Assembly (NCBI RefSeq): GCF_029504735.1
Contig: NZ_JAQFIP010000015.1
Coordinates: forward strand, 1-63,799
Direction of reading: 5' to 3'
Length of the DNA stretch: 63,799 bases
Origin: Ereboglobus sp. PH5-10
Lineage (GTDB): Bacteria > Verrucomicrobiota > Verrucomicrobiia > Opitutales > Opitutaceae
Shown: positions 17,782 through 26,200 of the stretch, piece after piece
How positions within the stretch are numbered: position 1 is the stretch's first letter
Layout of the letters: each line of letters opens with the position of its first letter
Made by a program: the position numbers and the translations under genes
The notes under the pieces: generated by a model
Database searches by the model: none
What the model was told of the DNA's origin: nothing
Seen by the model: the letters and a program-made list of their open reading frames with translations, nothing else

Positions 17782-18561
17782 TTACCCGCCGAAGACATTT
17801 TGCGCCGCGCGCCACCAGTCGAGGTGGGTGGTTTCGAGCTCGTCGATCGAGGGGAGCGGGTAATGCTTGATGTCGTTTTGCTGGCCCACGTAGTAGCCGT
17901 TGCGAATGGTGCGGTAGAGGACGGCGTCGCTGACGTTGCGAATGAAAACCTTGGTGGGTTTTGCCGGCTTGAAGGTGAACTCGCGCAGGCAGTCGCGCAG
18001 GTGGTCAATGTTCGGATAAGGCAGGTTGCCAAGACCGGTGGCCTCGGGGTTCCTGGCGAGGTTGCCGAGTTTGAGTTCCGCAAAAATGAGCTTGGGCACG
18101 CTGACGGGCTGCGCGGGGTCGGTGAGGTGCGCGCCGAAACGAGCCGGCCCGTAAATGCTGACAACGCGGGGCTGCGCCGGGCAATATTCCTGGTAAAGGT
18201 GAAAGCGGTCCTCGGTTTCGGGCGGAATGTCGTTTTTCGCTTTTAGCGAAAGCACCATGCCGCTTGCCGTGGCGAGGTGCAGGTCGCCGATGGCACTGAG
18301 GGGAATGTGCTCAAGGACACGATAGATGGCGAGGTAAGTGGATTTGCGCGGGGCGCCGTCGGGGTGGGGGACGCAGCGCTTGGCGATGTCCCGCATGGGG
18401 AGCGCGTCGGTGCGCCATTCGGGGTCGATTTCGAAAAACTGCGCCTGGCCGCTGGAATTGCGATTCGGCCCGACGGCGATGTAGTTGCCGAATTCGGCGG
18501 GGGGAAGGTGCGATGCAACAAGGGATTCCGGGGCGAGCGTGAAATACAGGTATGTTTTCAT
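17782..18561 (-). CDS. Conserved-looking protein of unknown function
   Basis: The product is 259 residues with no signal peptide or membrane segment. It begins MKTYLYFTLAPESLVAS and ends with a Trp-rich stretch (DELETTHLDWWRAAQNVFGG). Internal segments such as IYRVLEHIPLSAIGDLHL and GLGNLPYPNIDHLRDCL look like a folded alpha/beta protein, and codon use matches neighbouring genes, so it is very likely real. I do not recognise the family and propose no function. The 172-base gap to the pyrophosphatase gene contains no recognisable signal. Confidence 0.6.
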   Translation of the reverse strand: MKTYLYFTLAPESLVASHLPPAEFGNYIAVGPNRNSSGQAQFFEIDPEWRTDALPMRDIAKRCVPHPDGAPRKSTYLAIYRVLEHIPLSAIGDLHLATASGMVLSLKAKNDIPPETEDRFHLYQEYCPAQPRVVSIYGPARFGAHLTDPAQPVSVPKLIFAELKLGNLARNPEATGLGNLPYPNIDHLRDCLREFTFKPAKPTKVFIRNVSDAVLYRTIRNGYYVGQQNDIKHYPLPSIDELETTHLDWWRAAQNVFGG

Positions 18562-18757
18562 AAGGATAAGAAAGTTGTTTCAGGAAAAACTAGAACCCTG
18601 TGTCGCATAAAGTAATACAGACCGCCCAGTGCGGCTGCGTGCATTTTGGCGCGAACTGCGCGGGTTTTGTGGTTTGAGGGATTCAGGCAGAGTGTTCGGG
18701 GCGAGGCACAAGCGCAACGGCGATGTGGATGGCGGGTCGTGTTTTGGCGATATGGCC

Positions 18758-19570
18758 TTACAGTCCGAGCAGGCCGCCGTTTTGTTTGATCCAGCGCTCG
18801 GCGTCCCTCCACCACGGGCAGACCTCGGCGACCCGCGCCCAGAAGCGCGCGGAGTGATTCATTTCGCGCAGGTGCATCAGTTCGTGGTAAATAATGTAGT
18901 CGCGCACAAAGACCGGGGCCTGCACGAGACGCCAGTTGAGAGAGATAATGCCGTCGGCCGTGCACGAACCCCAGCGGGTGCGTTGATTGCGCACGGTGAC
19001 GCGGGTGACGGGCACGCGCGTCTCGGCGGCGAGCTCCCATGTGCGCGCGGGGAGCTCGACTTTTGCAATGCGCAAAAAATGAGCCTCAAGCGTGGGGCGC
19101 AGGTCGGACGCGAGACTTGCAACGCGAAAGATGCCGGGTGCGCCTATATTGTCTGCTCCAATCGCGACGGCGGGGCGCTCCGCAGTGGACTCGTGCGCGA
19201 CGCGAACGGCGGTCATTTCGCCGCGCCAGAGAATCCGCGTGCCGACGCCCCAGGTTGTTGCCGCGCGGGGCTTCTTCTCCTGGCGCGCCCGGGCGCGGGC
19301 AAGCCAGTCCGCGTGGTCTGCCGCGAAACGCCGCGCCTCGCGCTCGCTGCCGCGCGATGGAATCGTGACAACCGCGGAGCCGTCGCGCCTGAGCGTGAGC
19401 CGGTAGTGGCGCGCGCGGGGGCTGCGCACATAGACGATTTCGGACGACGCGGCCGTGTCGCCAGCCGGAGGGAAAAAAGAAGATGGCGCGGGCCCGTTGG
19501 GCGGCGATTTGTGCACGCCGGACGCGGGCGTGAACAGGCCGAACAAATCGAGTTGAATTTCAGGAGGCAT
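18758..19570 (-). CDS. YgjP-type zinc metallopeptidase (DUF45/WLM-like)
   Basis: The product is 270 residues. The C-terminal half carries NQRTRWGSC and the metal site YHELMHLREMNHSARFW, the HExxH plus downstream His pattern of YgjP/SprT-like minimal metallopeptidases. The N-terminal half shows ARHYRLTLRRDGSAVVTIP, typical of the same family. The physiological substrate is unknown. The start ATG at 19570 leads into LDLFGLF, and only 18 bases separate it from the end of the pseudouridine synthase gene, so the two are likely co-transcribed. Confidence 0.82.
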   Translation of the reverse strand: MPPEIQLDLFGLFTPASGVHKSPPNGPAPSSFFPPAGDTAASSEIVYVRSPRARHYRLTLRRDGSAVVTIPSRGSEREARRFAADHADWLARARARQEKKPRAATTWGVGTRILWRGEMTAVRVAHESTAERPAVAIGADNIGAPGIFRVASLASDLRPTLEAHFLRIAKVELPARTWELAAETRVPVTRVTVRNQRTRWGSCTADGIISLNWRLVQAPVFVRDYIIYHELMHLREMNHSARFWARVAEVCPWWRDAERWIKQNGGLLGL

Positions 19571-19588
19571 CTTCGGGTGCGGTGTTCG

Positions 19589-20434
19589 TCAGCGTTTTTC
19601 GCGTCCGGGAAACTTGCGCAGATATTTGAGCGCGACGTTGAAGTCGTTGGGCGTTTCGCAATGAATCGTAACGGGCTCGCGGGTGAGCGGGTGCGTGATC
19701 GTGAGTTCGCTTGCGTGCAGGGCGAGGCGCGCGATGAGGGGTTTTTCATCGGCGCGGCCCTTGTAGCCGCGCTTCAAGTTTGAGAGAAGAAGCATCTCCG
19801 TGGTGTCGCCATAAAAAGGGTCGTTCAGGCAGGGCGCGCCGACGGCGGCGAGATGCACGCGGATTTGATGCGTGCGACCTGTGACGGGGCGGCACTCGTA
19901 GAGCACATAACGCCCGAAACGCTCCAGCGCGGTGAACTCGGTGAGGCTGGGCTTGCCGCCGCGCTTGCGAAACACGCGCATGCGACCCGGATTCGAATTG
20001 TCATGGTCGAGTCCGGTTTCGACGGTGAAGGTTTCCGGCAGGATGCCCCCGGCGGTGCGCGGCACGATGGGCGAGGGGAACTTCATCGCGCGTTCGGGAG
20101 GCAAAAGGACGGTGAGCGCGAGGTATTTTTTGCGAACGGTTTTGGACTGAAACTGTCCGCTCACAAAATCGAGCGCGGGTTTTGTTTTTGTGCAAAGCAC
20201 GATGCCGCTCGTGTCGGCGTCGAGCCGGTGGACGTTTGCGACGGTGTGGCCAAATTTATCATGAATGAGCCCCATCAAATTCTCGCGCGTCTTGTCCCAG
20301 CGATCAGGCGCGATGAGCAGGCCCGATGGCTTGTCAAAAGCGATCAGCGCGTCGTCTTCGTAAATGATGGGAGGCAGCGGCACGGTGCGAAAATTGAGAA
20401 CTGGAAAATAAGAATCAGAAAGTAATGACTGCAA
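19589..20434 (-). CDS. RluA-family RNA pseudouridine synthase
   Basis: The 281-residue product catalyses uridine-to-pseudouridine isomerisation in rRNA or tRNA. The catalytic motif NVHRLDADTSGIVL holds the nucleophilic Asp, followed by RKKYLAL and GRTHQIRVHLAAVGAP, all diagnostic of the RluA family. There is no S4 domain at the N terminus, so it resembles the RluA/RluE-like short forms; the exact target base cannot be assigned. It sits between the HAD phosphatase and YgjP genes on the same strand. Confidence 0.88.
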   Translation of the reverse strand: MQSLLSDSYFPVLNFRTVPLPPIIYEDDALIAFDKPSGLLIAPDRWDKTRENLMGLIHDKFGHTVANVHRLDADTSGIVLCTKTKPALDFVSGQFQSKTVRKKYLALTVLLPPERAMKFPSPIVPRTAGGILPETFTVETGLDHDNSNPGRMRVFRKRGGKPSLTEFTALERFGRYVLYECRPVTGRTHQIRVHLAAVGAPCLNDPFYGDTTEMLLLSNLKRGYKGRADEKPLIARLALHASELTITHPLTREPVTIHCETPNDFNVALKYLRKFPGREKR

Positions 20435-20496
20435 TCAAGACATTGCGACCGGTGTGTCCCCCGACAGCGCATCGCGGGCGGGGGCGCACGGGCGAG

Positions 20497-21288
20497 TCAT
20501 CCGCCCAGGCAGAGTTTCCGGATCATATCAACGACACCGTAATTATTATTATCCAGGTCGGTGACGAAGTTCGCCGCCTTTATTATTTCCGGGTGGGCGT
20601 TTTTCATGGCGTAGCTGTGCTTGGCCTCGCGCATCATTTCGAGGTCGTTGAGGTAGTCGCCGAACACGAGGGTTTCGTCGGGCGAGATGCCGAGTTGCTC
20701 TTGGACTCGTCTCAGGGCGGAGCCCTTGTTGGCGTCGGGCGCGGTCATGTCGAGCCAGCGCTTTCCGGCGGCAGCGACCTTGTAGTCGCGCTCGAATTGT
20801 TTGAAGTGCGGATAGGAGTTCGTCTCGGAATCGACGAGGTCGAACATGCTGAATTTCAATAGTGTGTCCCCGACTTGGGTGAGGTCGTCCACGCGTTGCA
20901 GCCTTGCGCAATAATGATTCACCACGGACAGGAAATACTCGTCGTCGTTTTCGACATAGGTTGAATTTTTTCCGCAAAGAACCGGATAGGTGTCGGGAAT
21001 GGTGCGGCCAATTTTTATGAAATTATGCACGACGGCGGGATTAAATGAGACGGTGAAAAGCTCGCGGTTTTCATACGCGGCATAGGCGCCGTTTTCGGCG
21101 ATGAACAGCGTCCGGTCTTTTATGCGCTCGAACTGCCTGACGAGGGCATGATACTGACGCCCGCTGGCGATGGCGAAAACTATGCCTTTCCGCGTGAGTT
21201 TTTCGACCGTTTCCCAGAAGTCCGGGCTCAGGTTTTTGTTATCGTCGACGAGCGTGCCGTCGATGTCGGTGACTACGAGTTTGATCAT
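20497..21288 (-). CDS. HAD superfamily Cof-type phosphatase
   Basis: The product is 263 residues. Motif I is VVTDIDGTLVDDN and motif IV is VFGDYLNDLEMM, with a C2-type cap between them, as in Cof/YidA sugar-phosphate or flavin-phosphate phosphatases. The second catalytic Asp of motif I and the GDxxND block are present, so it should be active. Substrates of this family are broad and cannot be read off. The start ATG at 21288 is immediately before the conserved beta strand, so the start is secure. Confidence 0.88.
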   Translation of the reverse strand: MIKLVVTDIDGTLVDDNKNLSPDFWETVEKLTRKGIVFAIASGRQYHALVRQFERIKDRTLFIAENGAYAAYENRELFTVSFNPAVVHNFIKIGRTIPDTYPVLCGKNSTYVENDDEYFLSVVNHYCARLQRVDDLTQVGDTLLKFSMFDLVDSETNSYPHFKQFERDYKVAAAGKRWLDMTAPDANKGSALRRVQEQLGISPDETLVFGDYLNDLEMMREAKHSYAMKNAHPEIIKAANFVTDLDNNNYGVVDMIRKLCLGG

Positions 21289-21300
21289 GATTATTATTTA

Positions 21301-21512
21301 ATACAGGAACACAGAGGACACGGAGTTCCGAGCGAAGCGAGAAGCTTGACACCGCGGAGTTTTGGGAGACCCGTCCGGCTGTTTGTTTGTTTTCATGCGC
21401 ATGTGCGGTTTTGTTTTTCCAAGTAAAATGAGGCAAGGGTGATTCGCGTGTGGTTATTGGAAATCTTGATGGCCTCACTGTCCTCTGTGGTCCTCCGCGC
21501 CCTCTGTGTTCC
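21301..21512. repeat. Inverted pair of ACACAGAGG-type intergenic repeats
   Basis: GGAACACAGAGGACACGGAG at 21306-21325 recurs in inverted orientation at 21493-21512 with two mismatches, and the right copy carries an extra ACCACAGAGGA half. The pair brackets the 187-base gap between the HAD gene and the flavoprotein gene. The right copy provides the last codons of the flavoprotein gene (tail RNTEGAEDHRGQ). Repeats of this kind are scattered in many bacterial genomes; I see no transposase. Confidence 0.65.
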
Positions 21513-22773
21513 TTTTCCGTGCCATCGCCAGCCCGGCGAGGCGGCCCGTGGTCCAGGCGGCCTGAAAATTATAACCGCCGGTGATGCCGTCAATGTCGAG
21601 CACTTCGCCGGCAAAATACAGCCCCGGACAAACGCGGCTTTGCATTGTCTTGAAATCGACTTCGCCGAGGCGCACGCCGCCGCAGGTCACAAATTCGTCC
21701 TTGTTGGTGCTTTTTCCCGTGACGGTGAATTCGCACGCGGTGCATTGCGCTGCGAGGGCGGCGAGTTGTGTTTTTGAGAGATTGGCCCAGGTCGTCGCAG
21801 AGGGAATGTTTGCCGCGGCGGCGAGCCGCTCCCACAGGCGCGAGGAGAGCGCGAAAGGATTCCATGTGGTGATTTGCCGGCGCGCGTGCGAGGCTCGGGT
21901 CGCCGCAAGCGTGGCGCGCGCCTGCTCCGTGGTGATGGGGCCGAGCCAGTTGACCGTGAGCGGAAAATGATAATTGCGCGCGTGGAGTTCGCGCGCGCCC
22001 CAAGCGGAGATTTTCAGAATGGCGGGGCCGCTGAGTCCCCAGTGCGTGATTATCATGGGGCCGGTTTCGCGGAGCTTCGGCGTCGAGCCGGGGATTGCGG
22101 TGGCGGCGCGGGGAACGGCAAAGCCGGCGAGATCGCGCAGGCGCGGATCGTCGATGTTGAATGTGAAAAGCGAGGGAACGGGCGGCTCGATGGCGTGCCC
22201 GAGTTTTTCGGCAATGGTGAGCGCGGCGCCGGATTTGGCTCCGCCTCCGGTGGCGATGAGGAGGCGGTCACAGGGGAGGGTTTCGCCCGTGGAGAGGGCG
22301 AGATTGAATGAACGCGGTGCGGCGGAGGCGACGGCGTTTGCCAGGCCGCACTTGGTTCGCACTTTTACCCCTGCTCGGGCGGCGGCGTGTTGCAGGCAGT
22401 CGATAATGGCTTGCGAGGAATCGGCAGCGGGAAACATGCGCGAGTCGGGTTGCGTGATGAGCGGAACTCCGCGTGATTCAAACCACTCGATTGTGTCGCG
22501 CGGCTGCCAGCGGTGAAACGCGCCGAGAAGTTCGCGCGCGCCGCGCGGGTAGCCCTTGACGAGCTCGCGCGGATCAAAGCAGGCGCGGGTGACGTTGCAG
22601 CGGCCGCCGCCGGAAATGCGCACCTTGGCGAGCGGTTGCGGGGCGGCCTCGATGAGGGTGATCTCGGCGCGGATGTCGCTTTGCGCGCACGCCTCCGCGC
22701 AGGTGATCGCGGCAAAGTAGCCGGCCGCGCCGCCGCCCGCGATTACGATGCGTTGTGGTGTTTCCGAAGCCAT
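21475..22773 (-). CDS. YhiN/HI0933-type FAD-dependent oxidoreductase
   Basis: The product is 432 residues. The FAD-binding N terminus reads RIVIAGGGAAGYFAAI and is followed by the family marker KVRISGGGRCNVTRA, the GGGAKSG segment, and the C-terminal FAD block LYFAGEVLDIDGITGGYNFQ. The reaction of this widespread family is undetermined. ATG 22773 starts just before the Rossmann motif; upstream codons (DFENWNLDF) come from the adjacent repeat. The C-terminal tail RKRNTEGAEDHRGQ is encoded by an intergenic repeat copy and is probably not functional protein sequence. Confidence 0.85.
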   Translation of the reverse strand: MASETPQRIVIAGGGAAGYFAAITCAEACAQSDIRAEITLIEAAPQPLAKVRISGGGRCNVTRACFDPRELVKGYPRGARELLGAFHRWQPRDTIEWFESRGVPLITQPDSRMFPAADSSQAIIDCLQHAAARAGVKVRTKCGLANAVASAAPRSFNLALSTGETLPCDRLLIATGGGAKSGAALTIAEKLGHAIEPPVPSLFTFNIDDPRLRDLAGFAVPRAATAIPGSTPKLRETGPMIITHWGLSGPAILKISAWGARELHARNYHFPLTVNWLGPITTEQARATLAATRASHARRQITTWNPFALSSRLWERLAAAANIPSATTWANLSKTQLAALAAQCTACEFTVTGKSTNKDEFVTCGGVRLGEVDFKTMQSRVCPGLYFAGEVLDIDGITGGYNFQAAWTTGRLAGLAMARKRNTEGAEDHRGQ

Positions 22774-22786
22774 TGATGGGGTAAAA

Positions 22787-22910
22787 TCCAAATTCCAATT
22801 TTCAAAATCCAACGAAATTCCAAAATTCAGTGATCAATTTTCAAAGTGACCGGCGGTTCACGCGGTTTGGTTTTTGGAATTTGGAATTTGAGAGTTGGAA
22901 TTTGGAATTT
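22787..22910. repeat. AT-rich inverted repeat of AATTCCAAATTCC type
   Basis: Clustered copies of AATTCCAA-like words at 22787-22828 face inverted TTGGAATTTGGAATT copies at 22872-22910. The element fills the gap between the flavoprotein gene and kamA and extends into the 3' end of kamA, where it encodes the tail QIPNSNSQIPNSKNQTA. It is a local AT-rich island in GC-rich surroundings, consistent with a non-autonomous intergenic repeat. Confidence 0.6.
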
Positions 22911-24057
22911 GCCGAGCCTGCGGCGCGGCCGTTAGCGGATAGCGGTAGGTTCGGCCTTCGTAGTTTTTGAAGACCACTTCCTCGTCGGTGATTTTTTCGA
23001 TGTAGTCGGGATTGACCGGCACCTTGCCGCCGCCGCCGGGCGCGTCGATCACGTATTGCGGAATCGCATAGCCGGTCGTGTGTCCGCGCAGGGCGCGGAT
23101 GATTTCGATGCCCTTGCGCACATCGACCTTGAAGTGCGAGCCGCCCGTGATCAGGTCCATTTGATACAGGTAATACGGGCGCACGCGCATCCGGAGCAGG
23201 CGGTGCACGAGCGCCTTCATTGTTTCGGCGTCGTCGTTGACGCCGCGCAGCAGCACGCTTTGGTTGCCAAGCGGGACGCCCGCAAGGCTGAGTCGCTCGC
23301 ACGCGTCGCGCAACTCGGCCGTGGCCTCCTTGGGATGGTTCACGTGAATGCTCATCCAGACGGGGCCGTATTTTTTGAAAATGTCGCAGAGCGCGGGCGT
23401 GATGCGTTGCGGCAGAAACACCGGGATGCGCGAGCCGATGCGGATGAGCTCGACGTGCTTGATCGCGCGCAGGCGGCTGAGCAGGTGCTCGAGTTTTTTG
23501 TCGGAGAGCAGGAGCGGGTCGCCGCCGGAGAGCAGCACGTCGCGCACCTCGGGGTGCGACTCGATGTAGCGCAGACCCTGCTCGTATTCGGGGTGAAAAT
23601 TGTAATCCTGCGCGTTGCTCACGAGGCGGCTGCGCGTGCAATAGCGGCAATACGAGGCGCAGCGGTCGGTGATGAGAAAAAGCACTCGGTCGGGATAGCG
23701 GTGCACGAGGCCGGGCACGGGCGAGTGCTCGTCCTCGCCGAGCGAGTCGGGCGTTTCGCCGGCGCTGACAACCGACTCGCCCTCGCGCGGGATGACTTGC
23801 AGGCGCACGGGGCAGGCGGGGTTGTTGCGGTCGATAAGGTTCAGGAAATACGGGGTGATCGCGAGCGAGAGCTTGTGCCCGGCGAAGGCGATGCCGCGGC
23901 GCTCGTCCTGCGTGAGCACCATGTATTTCTCAAGTTGGTCGAGCGTGGTGATGCGATTCTTGAGTTGCCAAACCCAGTCGTTCCAATCGGACGCCGGGAC
24001 GTGTTGCCAGAGTCCTTGCCCCTCAAACCAGGCTGTGCGATCTTCAGTGTGGGCCAT
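22858..24057 (-). CDS. kamA: L-lysine 2,3-aminomutase
   Basis: This radical SAM and PLP enzyme converts L-lysine to L-beta-lysine. The 399-residue product has the cluster motif CASYCRYC, the PLP-lysine segment DAPGGGGKVP, and the substrate-binding Asp residues in YLYQMDL and VIDAPG, which separate true KamA from EpmB. The body aligns end to end with the family to about residue 375. The remaining tail (QIPNSNSQIPNSKNQTA) is translated from an AT-rich repeat and is probably an accidental extension. Beta-lysine may feed lysine fermentation or osmolyte synthesis; no kamB-kamE-like genes are nearby. Confidence 0.9.
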   Translation of the reverse strand: MAHTEDRTAWFEGQGLWQHVPASDWNDWVWQLKNRITTLDQLEKYMVLTQDERRGIAFAGHKLSLAITPYFLNLIDRNNPACPVRLQVIPREGESVVSAGETPDSLGEDEHSPVPGLVHRYPDRVLFLITDRCASYCRYCTRSRLVSNAQDYNFHPEYEQGLRYIESHPEVRDVLLSGGDPLLLSDKKLEHLLSRLRAIKHVELIRIGSRIPVFLPQRITPALCDIFKKYGPVWMSIHVNHPKEATAELRDACERLSLAGVPLGNQSVLLRGVNDDAETMKALVHRLLRMRVRPYYLYQMDLITGGSHFKVDVRKGIEIIRALRGHTTGYAIPQYVIDAPGGGGKVPVNPDYIEKITDEEVVFKNYEGRTYRYPLTAAPQARQIPNSNSQIPNSKNQTA

Positions 24058-24132
24058 GATGTTTTAGAGAAAAACTGAAAGCTAGGTTTTCCGCCGGCTA
24101 TGTCAACGGATGGTGACTCATGGACAATTGTT

Positions 24133-24891
24133 TTACAGGAGCGCCATCAGCGCCGGGTGCCGGGTGAGGGCGAACGCATGGCGCGCCGCGGCGAACGCCT
24201 CGATTAACTCGCGCGGCGATCCGGCGCGTGGAAACACCATCGACAACTCGCCTCCGCTAAAAACAACCTCCGCGGGCACCCCGTCGACGCGCAGCGTGCA
24301 CGTGGCGCAGTCCGACGGATACGTTACGGTGAGCGGCGCGGGGCTTGTCCGATTCTCCCCGGTGTCGAGTGACTCCACGGCGTCAATCACGTCCTCGACG
24401 CGCGCGCCCTTGGTCAGCGCAAACACGATTGAGTCGAACATGCCCGCGAACAATTCCTCGAACGCGGGTTCGGCGTTTTCGTGCGAGAAATCGAGCGTGT
24501 GCAGCGTGCGCGTGAGCGTCCACTCGGAGGGGGCGTTTTCGTTGAGCGCGTAGTTCCATTCGAGCGTGAAGTGGCGCGAGGTGAGCACGGCGGCGGGGCT
24601 GGCGACATCGAGCGAGATATCCTTGCGTTTGTAGGCGAACGCGGCGCGTGCCTTCTGGAAAAACGCCTCGGCCTCGCTGGCGAGTTCGTCCGCGCAAAGC
24701 TTGCCGAGAAACGCCACTGCCGCCGCGCTCGCGAAATCGGGCACGCTGTGGTGCTTTTTGCTGAAGCCGCCGAGGTTTTTGACAAGCCCGTGCGCGCATC
24801 CGGCGAGGCGGACGTGCTGGATGAACGCGGTCGCGCCGGCCGGTTCGGCGTTTTCGCTGTCATTGGGAGATTCGGATTTCCGGCGCGGCAT
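24133..24891 (-). CDS. Conserved-looking protein of unknown function
   Basis: The product is 252 residues, without signal or membrane segments. It starts with a polar stretch (MPRRKSESPNDSENAEP) and continues with helix-rich sequence (FLGKLCADELASEAEAFFQK) and a beta-rich middle (TSRHFTLEWNYALNENAPSE). A single CATC pair occurs near residue 200. No motif allows a family assignment. I chose the ATG at 24891; another lies six codons upstream. It is preceded by a short gap and the DegT aminotransferase gene on the same strand. Confidence 0.55.
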   Translation of the reverse strand: MPRRKSESPNDSENAEPAGATAFIQHVRLAGCAHGLVKNLGGFSKKHHSVPDFASAAAVAFLGKLCADELASEAEAFFQKARAAFAYKRKDISLDVASPAAVLTSRHFTLEWNYALNENAPSEWTLTRTLHTLDFSHENAEPAFEELFAGMFDSIVFALTKGARVEDVIDAVESLDTGENRTSPAPLTVTYPSDCATCTLRVDGVPAEVVFSGGELSMVFPRAGSPRELIEAFAAARHAFALTRHPALMALL

Positions 24892-25009
24892 GGTTTTGGG
24901 TGTGCACACGCAAACGGACGTCGCGGGCGGGCGAAAGTCAATTTTTGCGTGCGTGCGTTTTTCCAGTGACTTCGCGGCGTCGGCTTTTCGCCCGCCGGGA
25001 AGCCGTCCG

Positions 25010-26104
25010 TCAGAATGTGTTCACCGATTCGATGACGTGGCCCACCTGCTCGTCGGTCAGCTCGGGGAAGATCGGCAGGCTCACGCAGGTCGCGCATGCT
25101 TTTTCAGCCACGGGCAGCGAGCCCGCCTTGTAACCGAGCCCCGCGTAACACGCCTGCTGGTGCAGCGCCACCGGGTAAATCAAATCCGTGCCCACCTCGC
25201 GGTTCGCGAGATGTTCGCGCAGCGCGTCGCGGCGCGGATGGCGGATCGTGAACTGGTGATACACACTCGCGCCGTAATCAACCACTTGGGGCATGATCAC
25301 ATCGGCGAGCTTGATTTCGGCCATGTAGCGTTTCGCGATGGCCTGGCGCCGCGCGTTCCACGCGGCGAGACGCGGCAGTTTCACATTGAGCACCGCGCCC
25401 TGGAAACCGTCCATGCGATAGTTAAAACCGACCATGTCGTGATGATAGCGTCGCGACGAACCGTGCACGCGCAGGATGCGCGCCTTTTCAAAAACATCGT
25501 CGCGCCCCGACACAAACAGGCCGCCCTCGCCGCACCCGCCGAGATTTTTTGTCGGGTAAAAACTAAACGTGCCCGCGTCGCCGATCGTTCCCACGGGCGC
25601 GCCCTTGTAGCGCGCGCCCACGGCCTGCGCGCAGTCCTCGATCACGAACAGGTTGTGCTTGCGCGCGATCGCCATGATTTCATCCATGCGCGCCGGCTGC
25701 CCGAACAAATGCACCACGACCATGCCTTTTGTTTTCGGGGTGATGGCCGCCTCGATCTTTTCCGGGTCCATGTTGAGCGTGCCCTCCTCGATATCGACAA
25801 ACCTCGGCGTCGCGCCCGTGTAGCTGATGCACCACGCGGACGAGATGAACGTGAATGTCGGCACGAGCACCTCGTCGCCCGGCCCGAAGCCTCCGCAAAT
25901 CGCGGCCACATGAAGCGGCGACGTGCCGCTGTTCATGCCGAGGGCGCGCGAATGGCCGAACGTCGCGGAAAAGTTTTTTTCAAAATCCTCGACGTCCTTG
26001 CCGAGGCAAAACCGCGTCGCGTCATACGTGGCTGCCAGCGCTGCCAGCGCGTCTTCGCGAATCGCCTTGTGTTGAATGGAGAGGTCGAGGAACGGAACTT
26101 TCAT
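25010..26104 (-). CDS. DegT/DnrJ/EryC1/StrS-family PLP aminotransferase
   Basis: The 364-residue product is a sugar aminotransferase-type enzyme acting on nucleotide-linked keto sugars. It begins KVPFLDLSIQHKAI, the usual family opening, and shows NSGTSPLHVAA, LPTFTF-type substrate strand (VLVPTFTFISSAW), DCAQAVGA and the PLP lysine in SFYPTKNLGGCGEGG. Start ATG 26104 matches the family opening; the 15 upstream codons are not conserved. Such enzymes supply amino sugars for surface glycans, and a polysaccharide locus lies about 25 kb away, but no sugar-modifying partner is adjacent. Confidence 0.88.
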   Translation of the reverse strand: MKVPFLDLSIQHKAIREDALAALAATYDATRFCLGKDVEDFEKNFSATFGHSRALGMNSGTSPLHVAAICGGFGPGDEVLVPTFTFISSAWCISYTGATPRFVDIEEGTLNMDPEKIEAAITPKTKGMVVVHLFGQPARMDEIMAIARKHNLFVIEDCAQAVGARYKGAPVGTIGDAGTFSFYPTKNLGGCGEGGLFVSGRDDVFEKARILRVHGSSRRYHHDMVGFNYRMDGFQGAVLNVKLPRLAAWNARRQAIAKRYMAEIKLADVIMPQVVDYGASVYHQFTIRHPRRDALREHLANREVGTDLIYPVALHQQACYAGLGYKAGSLPVAEKACATCVSLPIFPELTDEQVGHVIESVNTF

Positions 26105-26200
26105 GGAAGAATATGCGCCAAGAAGAATCCGCATCTCGGGAAACGGCAAGTCTCGGGTTTCCGTTGGCGGAAGCCGCCTGCTTGTTCGCGCCCCGCCCGC

